From Pleomorphochaeta sp. (GTDB taxonomy: Bacteria > Spirochaetota > Spirochaetia > Sphaerochaetales > Sphaerochaetaceae): a stretch of 64,000 nt of DNA. Below, piece after piece: positions 47,153-56,065 of this stretch. Numbering within the stretch: position 1 is the first letter of the stretch; every line of letters starts with the position of its first letter. Under the pieces are notes generated by a model. The model made no database searches. It saw only the letters and a list, made by a program, of their open reading frames with translations, and was not told the DNA's origin. Made by a program: the position numbers and the translations under genes. Where the stretch lies: positions 61,534 to 125,533 of the forward strand of contig JAQQAS010000039.1 in NCBI GenBank assembly GCA_028532815.1. Direction: 5' to 3'.

Positions 47153-48919
47153 TTAATAAACATATTTATCTTGTTTAAATAGGGTCTTACAAATTCTATG
47201 CAAAGGTCCAATTTCATTAATTAAATTTGAATTAATTTGAGTTATACATTCAGAATAAGTTTTTTCTTTTTTAAAAAAATTACTCTCAGGTAAGTCTTCA
47301 TTTTCAGCTTTAGCTTTTCTATAAACAGAATCAAAGATCTCATTGGATATTATTATAAATAATTTTATATATTGCTTTTCTTCATCATCTATTTTGTTAA
47401 CTATAATTGAATCTAAATTCATTAACTTCTTTATAAAAGTTTTATATTGAGAACTAGACAGATCCCAGTTGTTATTAAATAACTCATTATTCTGGTAATA
47501 ATAAGAACAATATGTTATAGCTGCTAAAGCATAAGTTCTAGCGTTTCTTGTTAGTTTAGGGTTAGTTGAAGCAATTTCTTTTCTTCTTATAAATGATTTA
47601 TAATAATTATCTAATTTTAAAAGGTCTACAAATAATTTCGGATTAGTTTGCTTGTAGATCTGATGATAGAATTTTTTACTCTCATCGTATAAAATAGAAG
47701 AATTATTTCTAGCTTCTGGCTTTTGCATAATAGCAAACAAGCCTAGTTTACCTAATCTATCAATATTTATATGTTTATTTTTATCTTTAAATCTATTATC
47801 TATAGTTTCACCATTTTTAGTTATATATTGAATATTTAATTGTTTAAGTTTAGCTTTTAGCTCGATTTGTTCTTGTTTATTTGAAACTAAATCCTTTGCT
47901 TTTATTGGTTTTTGAGAATTTGTTGCAATGGCAATTTCCTCATTTGTTATTGATTTTTCAGTAGATCCTTCTTGTGGAACTTTAATGATTTTGCAAGGGA
48001 TAAAGAAATCAGAATCAAAATCTGTTTTATATATCATTTCTGTTGTTTGTCCCCCATTAATTATAGAAAAAGATTTTAGAGTAATTATCTTTCCATCAAC
48101 AGAATATTCATCACAAGTAATCACAATCCCATTATTTAAATACCAAAAATTATTAGGATTGTTATTAATGGTATCTTTTAATCCGGTATCTACTCTTTTA
48201 TTTCTAATATAGTATCTTAAGTTTAAACCTAATAGAGCTCTGCTGTATTCTCTGTATAATATTTTTAAAGATAATGCACTTATATTTACCATTATTGAAT
48301 CATCATATATTAATTGATTATTTGGCGAGTCAATTTCAAGCTTTCCATTTTTGATTCTTCCTGATTTTTCTTTTTCTCCTATAATATAATTTTGTATATC
48401 GTCTCCAAAAAAGATTTGTATATGAGGTTTTTCTTTATAAAAATCTACAAATTTTCTTTTTGTATCTTGTCTGACTACTGCTGAAGTAAAATAAGCGATT
48501 TCAAAATTATCTTGATTTTCCGATTTGTCTAAACAATCTTCAATTTTGGCTAGAACATTTTCATTAAATCTTTTATATTTATGTTTTTTATAAGCTTTTA
48601 ATGATTCTTCTATTTCTACAATTTCGCCTTTCGCTTTTGTTAAATCAAAATCTTTACAATATTTTGTTTGTATAAAAACGATAGGGAGTTCTTCAACCGT
48701 AGGATTATTACAAATGGCATCAATAGAATTATCTCCAGTTCCATCAACTATTGAATCTATGATATCATCATTTGATTCTATGTCATTAGAAAAAAAATAA
48801 TATTTAAGACATAGAAATGTAAATAAATTATAATCTTTTAGATTTGTTAATGTTTTGTCTTCAGCGATTTCTTCTTTTATTAACTTGTCAAAATATTTAA
48901 ATATTTCTTCTTTTTTCAT
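47153..48919 (-). CDS. AIPR-family protein (abortive-infection phage resistance type) with PD-(D/E)xK-like N-terminus
   Basis: At 588 residues, the N-terminal ~200 have a nuclease-like pattern, GTGDNSIDAI (Asp63, Asp67) then VFIQTKYC (Gln84, Lys86), which fits the D...QxK arrangement of PD-(D/E)xK enzymes. The middle carries the AIPR signature FWYLNNGIVITC (near 256) and SIINGGQTTEMIY (near 283). AIPR proteins are found in phage-defence loci and lead to abortive infection in some hosts. It lies next to a tRNA with no partner gene on its strand. Ribosome-binding site GAGGT. Confidence 0.85.
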   Translation of the reverse strand: MKKEEIFKYFDKLIKEEIAEDKTLTNLKDYNLFTFLCLKYYFFSNDIESNDDIIDSIVDGTGDNSIDAICNNPTVEELPIVFIQTKYCKDFDLTKAKGEIVEIEESLKAYKKHKYKRFNENVLAKIEDCLDKSENQDNFEIAYFTSAVVRQDTKRKFVDFYKEKPHIQIFFGDDIQNYIIGEKEKSGRIKNGKLEIDSPNNQLIYDDSIMVNISALSLKILYREYSRALLGLNLRYYIRNKRVDTGLKDTINNNPNNFWYLNNGIVITCDEYSVDGKIITLKSFSIINGGQTTEMIYKTDFDSDFFIPCKIIKVPQEGSTEKSITNEEIAIATNSQKPIKAKDLVSNKQEQIELKAKLKQLNIQYITKNGETIDNRFKDKNKHINIDRLGKLGLFAIMQKPEARNNSSILYDESKKFYHQIYKQTNPKLFVDLLKLDNYYKSFIRRKEIASTNPKLTRNARTYALAAITYCSYYYQNNELFNNNWDLSSSQYKTFIKKLMNLDSIIVNKIDDEEKQYIKLFIIISNEIFDSVYRKAKAENEDLPESNFFKKEKTYSECITQINSNLINEIGPLHRICKTLFKQDKYVY

Positions 48920-49059
48920 AAATATACCTCATTATTAATTAGATCATATATTATTATTTAATGCAATTATTTTTTAGTAGATATCTAATAAAGTTATGAT
49001 ATTGGTGTTTTTTTTAGTAATAAAAGAGTGGCTATAAAATGGCAATGTTCAACTATAAA

Positions 49060-49905
49060 AATCCTGCTACAAAACGAAATATACAGGTAATGCTATTCTT
49101 CAAAAAACATATTCAACAGACTTTTTATCAAAAAAGAGAAAGGTTAATAACGGGGAAGTTCCAAAGTATTATGTTGAAAACAGTCACCCCTCCATTATAA
49201 CAAAAGAGCAATTTGAATTGGTTCAAGAAGAATTTGAAAAAAGAGGTAATCTAAAAAATAAGAATATTAATAAAAGTGTATTTGCTAATAAAGTTATTTG
49301 TGGTGATTGTGGTAGTGTATATACAACTAAAACCTGGCACTCAACCTCTAAGTATAAAAGAATTATCTTTCAATGTAGTAACAAATACAAAAACAAAGTT
49401 AGATGCTCTACTCCTCATTTTTATGAAGTAGAGTTAAAAGAAATAACACTTAATGCTATTAATGATTTAATTAAAGATAAAGATTCAATTATAGAAAATT
49501 GTAATCTTATTATTAAACAAAGTTCTACCAAACGATAAGTAAAAAGCAAAAGAAGAAACTCTGACTATTGAAGTTGATAAATTATTAAAAGATTTAAACC
49601 AGCTAGTAGCTACTAATGCCATAACAATTCAAAACCAGGTAGAATATGATAAAAAGTATAACAACTTATATTCAACATATTCTTCAGCTCTTAATGAATT
49701 AAAAAGCCTTCAAGCAATTATTCAAGATAAAACCTTAAGAAAAATTAAAATTAAGCAATTCTTGAAAACTTTAAAAGCACAAGATGAAATATTAGCTGAA
49801 TTTCCACCTAACCTTTTTCTATCTCTTGTTGATAGAATTGAAGTTTATTCAAAAGATGAAATTAAGGTAGTTTTTAAGAGTGGTGAAAGAAGAACTTTTT
49901 TCTAA
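49060..49905 (+). pseudogene. Large serine recombinase, decayed C-terminal part
   Basis: Translation recovers GNAILQKTYSTDFLSKKRK, then KYYVENSHPSIITKEQFELV, and the zinc-ribbon ICGDCGSVY with a later Cys in FQCSNKYKNK, all matching the recombinase and zinc-ribbon domains of phage/ICE integrases. The catalytic N-terminal resolvase domain is absent. The frame shifts near 49087, and at about 49536-49542 two stops and a shift interrupt it; the coiled-coil tail then continues to 49905. It marks an old integration near tRNA-Leu. Confidence 0.88.
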
Positions 49906-49915
49906 GGGATTTAAA

Positions 49916-51153
49916 TTATAGTCTTTTATAAGATATTGTAAATTGATCAAATAATATAATTTCTTTGTTTGAAAAATGTTTTTTAGAAGCTTCATATATT
50001 TTATCTTTATTATCTTCAGAACAAGAAATGTAAATTTTATTAATAAGACTATTATTTATATTGGTAAAAATATGAGAATCATTATCTGAAAGAGACGAGC
50101 CTATAAGAAGTAGGTTCCCTTTAAGTTCTGAAATTTTAGATAGCCCATTTTTTAAATATTCATTTTTATTTATTTCTTTTTCTTTGTTACCATTATTAAA
50201 AATACAGATTATATTTTCATCTTCATTTTCAACTATTTATTCGATTTTCCGATATAGTGCTTTATCTGTTTTTTTAGTTATTTTATGGATTTCTTTTTTC
50301 CCTTGATAAATATGAAAAGCTCCATGAATAAAAAAAAAATTTTGAGTTTTTGGATTAGAATAAACTAATCCATTTCCAAATAAACCCTTAGAAAATCCAT
50401 CATCAATATTCCCAATGCATCTTTTTTCATCAGATTCTTTTTTCTTCCAAATGTAATTTACAATTCTATCTAATTGTGTTTTATTAATTTTACCGTGATA
50501 ATACTTTTTTATTTCTCTAGTAAAATCTGCTTTTGTCAAATTTTTTAAATTAAATTCTTCTGGTCTATTATTGATTTGAATGGTGACTTTACCATTATTA
50601 TATCCATTCTCTATTTCGTTTAATAATGATAAACTTTCATTTTTAAATTGTTTTTTTATTCCTGGTAAAGAATTTCGAAAAACTATATCCCAATCAATAT
50701 CGTTTTCTTTTTTATAAGACATCAATAATTGATATAGAAAAGGATCATAATTAACAGTGAAATAATTATCAAAATTTTTAAACAGTATATATAATTCTTC
50801 GTTTTTTCTTCGTAAATATTTTTTATTTCTTTTGAAACTATTTCAGTAACAGCTTTCATAAAATCTAATTTAATTTTGTTATGGATAAAAGTAGTTAAAA
50901 AACTATTAAATATTGGGTTGTCTTCTCTAATATTTGATTTGCATTTCCCAATGAATTCTTCTATATCTAAATTTTCAGATTGCATTATAGAATATTCTTT
51001 ATTGTTTTTTTTCATTAATTCAAAAATATTTTTATAACTTGTATTGACTCCTAAAGATAAATTAAAACCATTACCAAGTAATAAGTTATTTTGTGTTAAT
51101 GATTGATTTAATTTTGATAATACTTGATCATACGATAATATTATATTGTTCAT
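49916..51153 (-). pseudogene. DUF4917 / SIR2-like protein gene, split by a frameshift and a stop codon
   Basis: The intact protein would be about 412 residues. Reading from 51153: NNLLLGNGFNLSLG (nucleotide loop), SYKNIFE; at an A-run near 50802-50810 the frame shifts and continues as LYILFKNFDNYFTVNYDPFL, then IHGAFHIY; an in-frame TAA at 50239-50237; then after it NLLLIGSSLSDNDSHIF to the true end at 49916. The GNGF, TVNYD, HGA and GSSLSDND series resembles SIR2-type NAD-binding folds (inference). It starts 14 bases after the STAND gene on the same strand. It could be a pseudogene, phase-variable, or a sequencing error at the A-run. Confidence 0.82.
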
Positions 51154-51167
51154 ATTTATACTTTATA

Positions 51168-53750
51168 TTAAAGAATACATATATCGGTTGCGAAAGTTTT
51201 ACCATCATCATTAACAAAAATATTATAAGAAACTAAAGTACCAATTTTTATTTTAAACCAATCCGAGCTATTTGAGAAATTGTTTTTATGGAAAAAAACG
51301 GTATCTCCATTATCAGATATAATAAATCCATATGCTTTAGGTTTCAAATCTTTATAAATTTGTCCTGTTTCAGAATTATTGTTAGTATTTTTTGAATTCA
51401 TATCACTTTTTAAAATTTTATTATTTTGTTCAATTAGATTATCAAAAATTTTTTGCAATTCATCCTTTTTTTCATTAATTAAAGAAATCCTATAATTTAA
51501 AATATCAAAATATCTATCACACTTTCTAAAAGTTTTTAGCATTTGTTCATCTCTAATTGAAATTGGACATTTTAAATAGGCTTCTTGTGCTTGTTTTATA
51601 TATTCCATCGATTGATTTAAATTTCTTTTTTCTAATTCTTCTTCTGCCATACGATAATTTAATTGAATAAATAAATCTTGAACTTTCCGCATTTGATAGA
51701 TTCCTAAATTATCTATTTTTATTAAAGTTAATAATTGTTTCATTGCTTCATCATAAATACCAAGAAACATATTTACACGGGATAATTCAAATAATATTCT
51801 ATAATTGTTTTTATCATATTTATTTGCTTTTTCATAATATTTTTTGCTTGATTGTGTATCATTTAAACTTTTCAATAAAAAACCAGCATAAAAATATAAT
51901 AATGGAGAATATTTAGGTTCTAAATTTATAGCAGTTTGATAGTTAGATGCAGCTGCGCTGACAAGCCCTTGGGCTGCATTTATAGAGGCCATACATCTAT
52001 AAACTTCAAAAAAATCAGGTGCCAAATCTTTTGCTTGCTCAACTAAATCAGAGGCTTTACTAAAATCACTTATTTTTGTTGCCTTCATAGCATCATTTAA
52101 ATATTTAACGATGATTTTATCATTAGTTGATCTTGAATGAATGTAGTAGATAGAATATTTATCTATTTTTAACATTTCATTAGTCATGGATTCTTTAACT
52201 GATATTAATTGATTTTTTTTCTGAATAAAATCACGATATTCATCGTTTTTCACAGGATGTTGTTTTAATAAATAATTTCTCGCAAATTCGGGTATACAAT
52301 ATTTAGTTTCAAAACTTGAACCATGAGAAATACTATTTACAACAAACATGTTTGTTACTAATAAATCAGATATATTTTTTTGTAATGTAAGATAATCAAG
52401 CTCATTTATATAAGCTAAATCTGCTTGACCTAACTCAGTATTCAAACATAACAAAGATCTTAAAACTTTTTTATTTTGTTCATTTAAATAATTATAAACA
52501 TTTGACATGCAGAAATCTAGAAATATATCAGGATTTGCTAATACTTCTTCTGGCCTTCTTCCAACTTGAATTGCTGAAATGAACCATTTTATATAACCGG
52601 GGTTGAAATTCATTTGTTTTAAATATTCTTTTAATTTATTATTATGTATATTTTTTAAAAAATCTATTCCACGTATTTTAGCAATTTTTCTTGTTAGTAA
52701 AATAGCATCTTTTTCATCCATTGCTGTTACGGGTATTGGAACGTCATATGCTCCAAGTCCGATTCTCGAAGTTATCAACACTTTAGAGCCAGAAGGTATT
52801 TTACCAATAAAATTTCTAATCCTATCATCTAATACAGTTTCTAAATTGTCAATTATTAATAAAATTTTAAATTCAGTCATATAGGTCAAAATTTCTTGAA
52901 TACTAGTATCATAGTCTTGAGAATTACCGCCTAAAGTCATATCAATATCACGAAACAATCCTATAGAATCAATAATTTCATATTGAATTTGTTTTACATC
53001 ATGAGGAGTTAATTTTGTAGTCTTTGAAGAAGACCAAATAATAGCATCAAAATTATTTTTAGGGTCATCCATTATATCATATGCAACTTTTAAAGCTAAA
53101 GCAGTCTTCCCAATTCCCCCATCACCGCGTAAAGTAAATACAGGATAAGAACCAAATATACTTGTTTTAATATTTGTGACTAATTGGTCACGTCCTATAA
53201 AACCTGTTTCATCAAAATCGGGCAAAGGTAAATTATTAAAAATAGTATCTTCTTTTTTAAATGAGTTTGGAATTACTATTCCAAAAACAGAATTCGGATT
53301 TTTCTTTAAAATATCTAATGTTTTACTTAGGTGGTTCCAGATATCTAATTTATCTGATAAAATTAAAGAATTTGCTGTCTTTATTAGAGTATCATAATCT
53401 TCTATTAAAATAGGCCTTGAATGAGCAATCCTATTTCTTATTGGAAATATTTTTTGAAATTCAAAATATACTGCTTTAAAATATGCATGATAATGTAAAT
53501 CAATATAGTTTTTACTAGATAGAATTATTTCTATATTTTCACAAAAATCAAAATAATCTGCCAAATCAGTTATAGTTACTTTTTCTCTTGGAATAACTTC
53601 TTCTTTGCATAATCTAGAATAAAATTTATCAAATTGCTCTTTTGATAAAATAACATTTAAATTATCATGAAAGTTATGAATTAATATTTCTCTGAGATCT
53701 TGTTCTATTGCAGAAATAATTGAAAAGATTGTTAATCTAGTTATATTCAT
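51168..53750 (-). CDS. HEPN - STAND (NB-ARC-like) ATPase - TPR - cold-shock-domain protein, putative defence sensor
   Basis: At 860 residues. Residues 1-130 are helical with RNRIAH (Arg105-x4-His110), the HEPN ribonuclease motif. A STAND NTPase follows: GFIGRDQL at 183, Walker A GDGGIGKT at 209-216, Walker B ILLIIDN at 297-302, VLITSR at 325. A winged-helix-like region is followed by TPR-like repeats from about 545 to 720 (for example EPKYSPLLYFYAGFLLKSLN), then a helix and linker. The last ~57 residues form a cold-shock/OB domain: KAYGFIISDNGDTVFFHK matches the RNP1/RNP2 strands. I infer an RNA- or nucleic-acid-sensing switch. Ribosome-binding site AGGAG. The SIR2-like gene follows at once. 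Confidence 0.88.
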   Translation of the reverse strand: MNITRLTIFSIISAIEQDLREILIHNFHDNLNVILSKEQFDKFYSRLCKEEVIPREKVTITDLADYFDFCENIEIILSSKNYIDLHYHAYFKAVYFEFQKIFPIRNRIAHSRPILIEDYDTLIKTANSLILSDKLDIWNHLSKTLDILKKNPNSVFGIVIPNSFKKEDTIFNNLPLPDFDETGFIGRDQLVTNIKTSIFGSYPVFTLRGDGGIGKTALALKVAYDIMDDPKNNFDAIIWSSSKTTKLTPHDVKQIQYEIIDSIGLFRDIDMTLGGNSQDYDTSIQEILTYMTEFKILLIIDNLETVLDDRIRNFIGKIPSGSKVLITSRIGLGAYDVPIPVTAMDEKDAILLTRKIAKIRGIDFLKNIHNNKLKEYLKQMNFNPGYIKWFISAIQVGRRPEEVLANPDIFLDFCMSNVYNYLNEQNKKVLRSLLCLNTELGQADLAYINELDYLTLQKNISDLLVTNMFVVNSISHGSSFETKYCIPEFARNYLLKQHPVKNDEYRDFIQKKNQLISVKESMTNEMLKIDKYSIYYIHSRSTNDKIIVKYLNDAMKATKISDFSKASDLVEQAKDLAPDFFEVYRCMASINAAQGLVSAAASNYQTAINLEPKYSPLLYFYAGFLLKSLNDTQSSKKYYEKANKYDKNNYRILFELSRVNMFLGIYDEAMKQLLTLIKIDNLGIYQMRKVQDLFIQLNYRMAEEELEKRNLNQSMEYIKQAQEAYLKCPISIRDEQMLKTFRKCDRYFDILNYRISLINEKKDELQKIFDNLIEQNNKILKSDMNSKNTNNNSETGQIYKDLKPKAYGFIISDNGDTVFFHKNNFSNSSDWFKIKIGTLVSYNIFVNDDGKTFATDICIL

Positions 53751-53785
53751 ATTAAACTCCTAGAAAAGTAGTGCTTTTAATTAGT

Positions 53786-53814
53786 TATATAATAGAGTTA
53801 TTGTAACATATCAA
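53786..53814 (-). promoter_or_regulatory. Likely promoter of the STAND/SIR2-like operon
   Basis: On the - strand TTGATA (53814-53809), 17 bp, TATATA (53791-53786), about 36 bases before the STAND ATG. Confidence 0.45.
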
Positions 53815-53924
53815 ATTGTTTTAGCATATATTTTTTTACAACTGAGTAATTTTAATGTATCTTTTAATTTGTTTTTTTAATTTTTACACCCTAATTAGAA
53901 AAAATACACCCACTTTTTCTATAA

Positions 53925-54467
53925 TCGTATAGTTGTATTGATACGTAAATTTCTAGGCATCTTTGTTGTTCTTCTAATACTGCATTATTTATATTTGATA
54001 CCATCTTTGCTGAAATAGTAAACCATAAATATCTTCTATAGTATTAGCTATATCTCTTTGACTTAGCCCAAGAGCATACATGTTAATAACTTTATCTTCT
54101 ATTGCAGCTACATTACTTTATCTTCTATTACAGCTACATTACTTTATCTTTTTTCAATTAACTGAGGTTCAAAACTAGCATCTCTATCTCTTGGTACTTT
54201 AACTTTAACTTTTACTTTACCCGATTTAGTTTTTACATCTTTTTCTATATAACCGTTTCTTCTATTTGAAGTTGATTTTGTAGTTTTATGGTCATTCAAT
54301 TCAAAGCCTAAATGATGAGTCATTTCACCTTTTAACATAGATTCAAACAATGGTCAAAAAACACTTTTTAGTGCATTCTCCATATCTTCTACTGTCTTAG
54401 ATTTATACTTGGTGATTAAAGCGTTTGCTAATTCTTCTTCAATAGTTTTATCTTTCTTTGTTGCCAC
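53925..54467 (-). pseudogene. IS256-family transposase, dead N-terminal fragment
   Basis: From a GTG at 54467: ATKKDKTIEEELANALI, a TGA stop in the middle of the first domain, then PLFESMLKGEMTHHLGFE, SNRRNGY, VPRDRDASFEPQLIEKR, a duplicated stretch with stops, NMYALGLSQRDIANTIEDIYG, and after a further shift FTISAKMVSN. This is the N-terminal third of a Mutator/IS256 transposase with at least four lesions; the catalytic part is missing. Confidence 0.87.
54091..54142. repeat. 26-bp tandem duplication inside the IS256 remnant
   Basis: Two 26-bp copies (54091-54116, 54117-54142) differ at one base and a third copy has begun (54143-54150). It is a slippage product inside dead transposase sequence. 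Confidence 0.8.
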
Positions 54468-54534
54468 GATTTTATATCTCTCTATTTTTTTATATTTGTA
54501 TCCTAATATACCTCTTTAAATGAAAAAAGTGCGC

Positions 54535-54555
54535 AAGTTATTGATTCAATAACTT
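54535..54555. repeat. Perfect palindrome at the IS256 end
   Basis: AAGTTATTGA (54535-54544) and TCAATAACTT (54546-54555) around one base, flanked by imperfect GTGCGC / ACACAC. It is probably the terminus of the IS256 remnant or a terminator at its end. Confidence 0.65.
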
Positions 54556-54628
54556 ACACACTTGATATTACACTAGGGGGTGCGGACAAAAAGTTAGACT
54601 CTTTTAGGATTCCATAAGGAGTTTACAA

Positions 54629-54901
54629 ATGTATTCAAAAAAAGAGATTGATAAAGCATTAAAGCTATATCATAAATATAAGTCTGTAACAAAAGTTATA
54701 CAAAAGTTGGAGTACCCTTCTCGAAGAGTTTTATATAATTGGATTAAAAAAGAACATTTACCAAATTTACCTAGAAAGAAATTAAGATTAATAAATAATC
54801 CAAAACATCCAAGGAATCCTCCTATTGATGTAAAAATGGATATCCTTCATCGTTGCTTTGTGCTAGGAGAAAGTGTAAAATTAGTTTCAGAAGATGTATA
54901 A
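54629..54901 (+). pseudogene. IS3-type OrfA (helix-turn-helix), truncated
   Basis: At 90 residues it has an N-terminal HTH of the IS3/IS150 type (YSKKEIDKALKLYHKYKSV, SRRVLYNWIKKEHLPNLPRK, then GESVKLVSEDV). The reading ends where ISL3 sequence begins at about 54902, so the C-terminal leucine zipper and the frameshift window into orfB are gone. Confidence 0.82.
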
Positions 54902-55187
54902 TACAAATTTTTGTAGCTTTAGGAAGTAAAATAAAACGACACTATGATGCGATTATGGCAACTAGAACATACAAAATTAGTAATGCAAAAACTGAGGCTT
55001 TAAATAACAAAATAAAACTCTGTATTAGAAGAGCTTACGGGTTTAGAAACATAAATAATTTACTCAATTCTGTACTTTTGGTTTGTAGCAACATAAAAAT
55101 CCCTTTAGCTAACAGATAAAATCAGTTAACAAAGGGACTTAACAAGAAAATTAATAGGCTCTAACCCACATATAGGTTAGAAGACCC
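54902..55187 (+). pseudogene. ISL3-family transposase, C-terminal fragment
   Basis: The frame reads KRHYDAIMATRTYKISNAKT, EALNNKIK and RRAYGFRNINNLL, the last catalytic Glu region of ISL3 transposases. The ISL3 end follows, including CTAACC (55161-55166) and GGTTAG (55175-55180) and closing GAAGACCC at 55187. It interrupts the IS3 element. Confidence 0.8.
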
Positions 55188-55193
55188 TTAAAT

Positions 55194-56000
55194 AAACTTA
55201 ATTTACCTAAAAGTTCTTATTACTATCATCAAAATATTTTAAAGAAATCTGATAAATATCTTCAAGTAAGTAAAAGAATTAAAATTATTTTATCTGAAAA
55301 TTATAAATGTTATGGATATCGTAGAATTCATGGTAAGTTGAAAAAAGAAAATTGTATATTATCTGAAAAAGTTATTATTAGACTCATGAAGAAGCAATGT
55401 TTAACTGTAAAAACTAAGAAAAAAAGAAAATATAATTCATATGAAGGAGAATTAACAAAAGCACCTGCTGATTTAATAAAGCGTAATTTTCACGCACTAA
55501 AGCCTAATTGTAAATGGTTAACCGATATCACTGAATTTTCTATTCCTTCAGGTAAAATCTATCTATCATCCATTGTAGATTGTTTTGACGGATTAATACA
55601 AAGTTGGACAATAAGTAATCAACCTAATGCTATTTTAGTAAATTCAATGCTTGATAATGCTGTTGCTCAATTAAACAATGACGAAACTCCTATAGTGCAT
55701 TCAGATCGCGGTGCACACTACCGGTGGACAGGTTGGATAGATAGAATGGAAGCATTTCAACTGTCTAGATTAATGTCTAGAAAGGGTTGCTCACCTGATA
55801 ACGCTGCATGTGAAGGATTTTTGGGTAGATTGAAGAATGAGTTATTTTATAATTAAAAATGGACAAACGTTAGCCTTTTAGAATTTAAAGCAATATTAAA
55901 TAAATATCTTTTTTGGTATAATGAGAAAAGAATTAAAGTATCATTAAATAATATGAGTCCTTTAGAGTATAGACAATCTCTTGGTTTAGCTAGTATTTAG
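55194..56000 (+). pseudogene. IS3-type OrfB (DDE transposase), one in-frame stop
   Basis: The frame opens at 55194 (LNLPKSSYYYHQNILKK, CYGYRRIHGKL). It has catalytic Asp in LTDITEF, Asp in VHSDRGAHY and Glu in GFLGRLKNE. A TAA at 55854-55856 interrupts it; the same frame then continues as KWTNVSLLEFKAIL, WYNEKRIKVSLNNMSPLEYR to 56000. All three catalytic residues are present, but the stop and the loss of the orfA-orfB link disable it. Confidence 0.88.
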
Positions 56001-56065
56001 TCCAAGAAATTGTCCGCACCTCCCTACCTAAAAGTTACAGATTAATCGAACCATAATTTAAAAAT

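Larger units (their letters stand above)
54579..56020 (+). mobile_element. IS3-family insertion sequence (inactive), with nested ISL3 fragment
   Basis: Terminal inverted repeats: GGTGCGGACAA at 54579-54589 and its complement at 56010-56020, with weaker matching continuing inward (GTTAGACT versus CTTGGACTA). Inside are an orfA truncated at its end, an ISL3 piece and orfB with one stop. No clear target duplication was found. Confidence 0.85.

Noticed and set aside
50237..51153. Two separate small genes (for example a toxin-antitoxin pair) downstream of the STAND gene
   Set aside because: Frames before and after the A-run, and after the TAA at 50237, join into one SIR2-like/DUF4917 protein; the membrane-like tail of the first piece is out-of-frame translation.
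53951..53965. Direct repeat of the tRNA-Leu 3' end (CTAGGCAT) as an attachment site
   Set aside because: Only eight bases match and the flanks differ; this length is expected by chance in 17 kb.
54091..54150. Minisatellite with a function
   Set aside because: Only two and a bit copies, inside a dead transposase frame.
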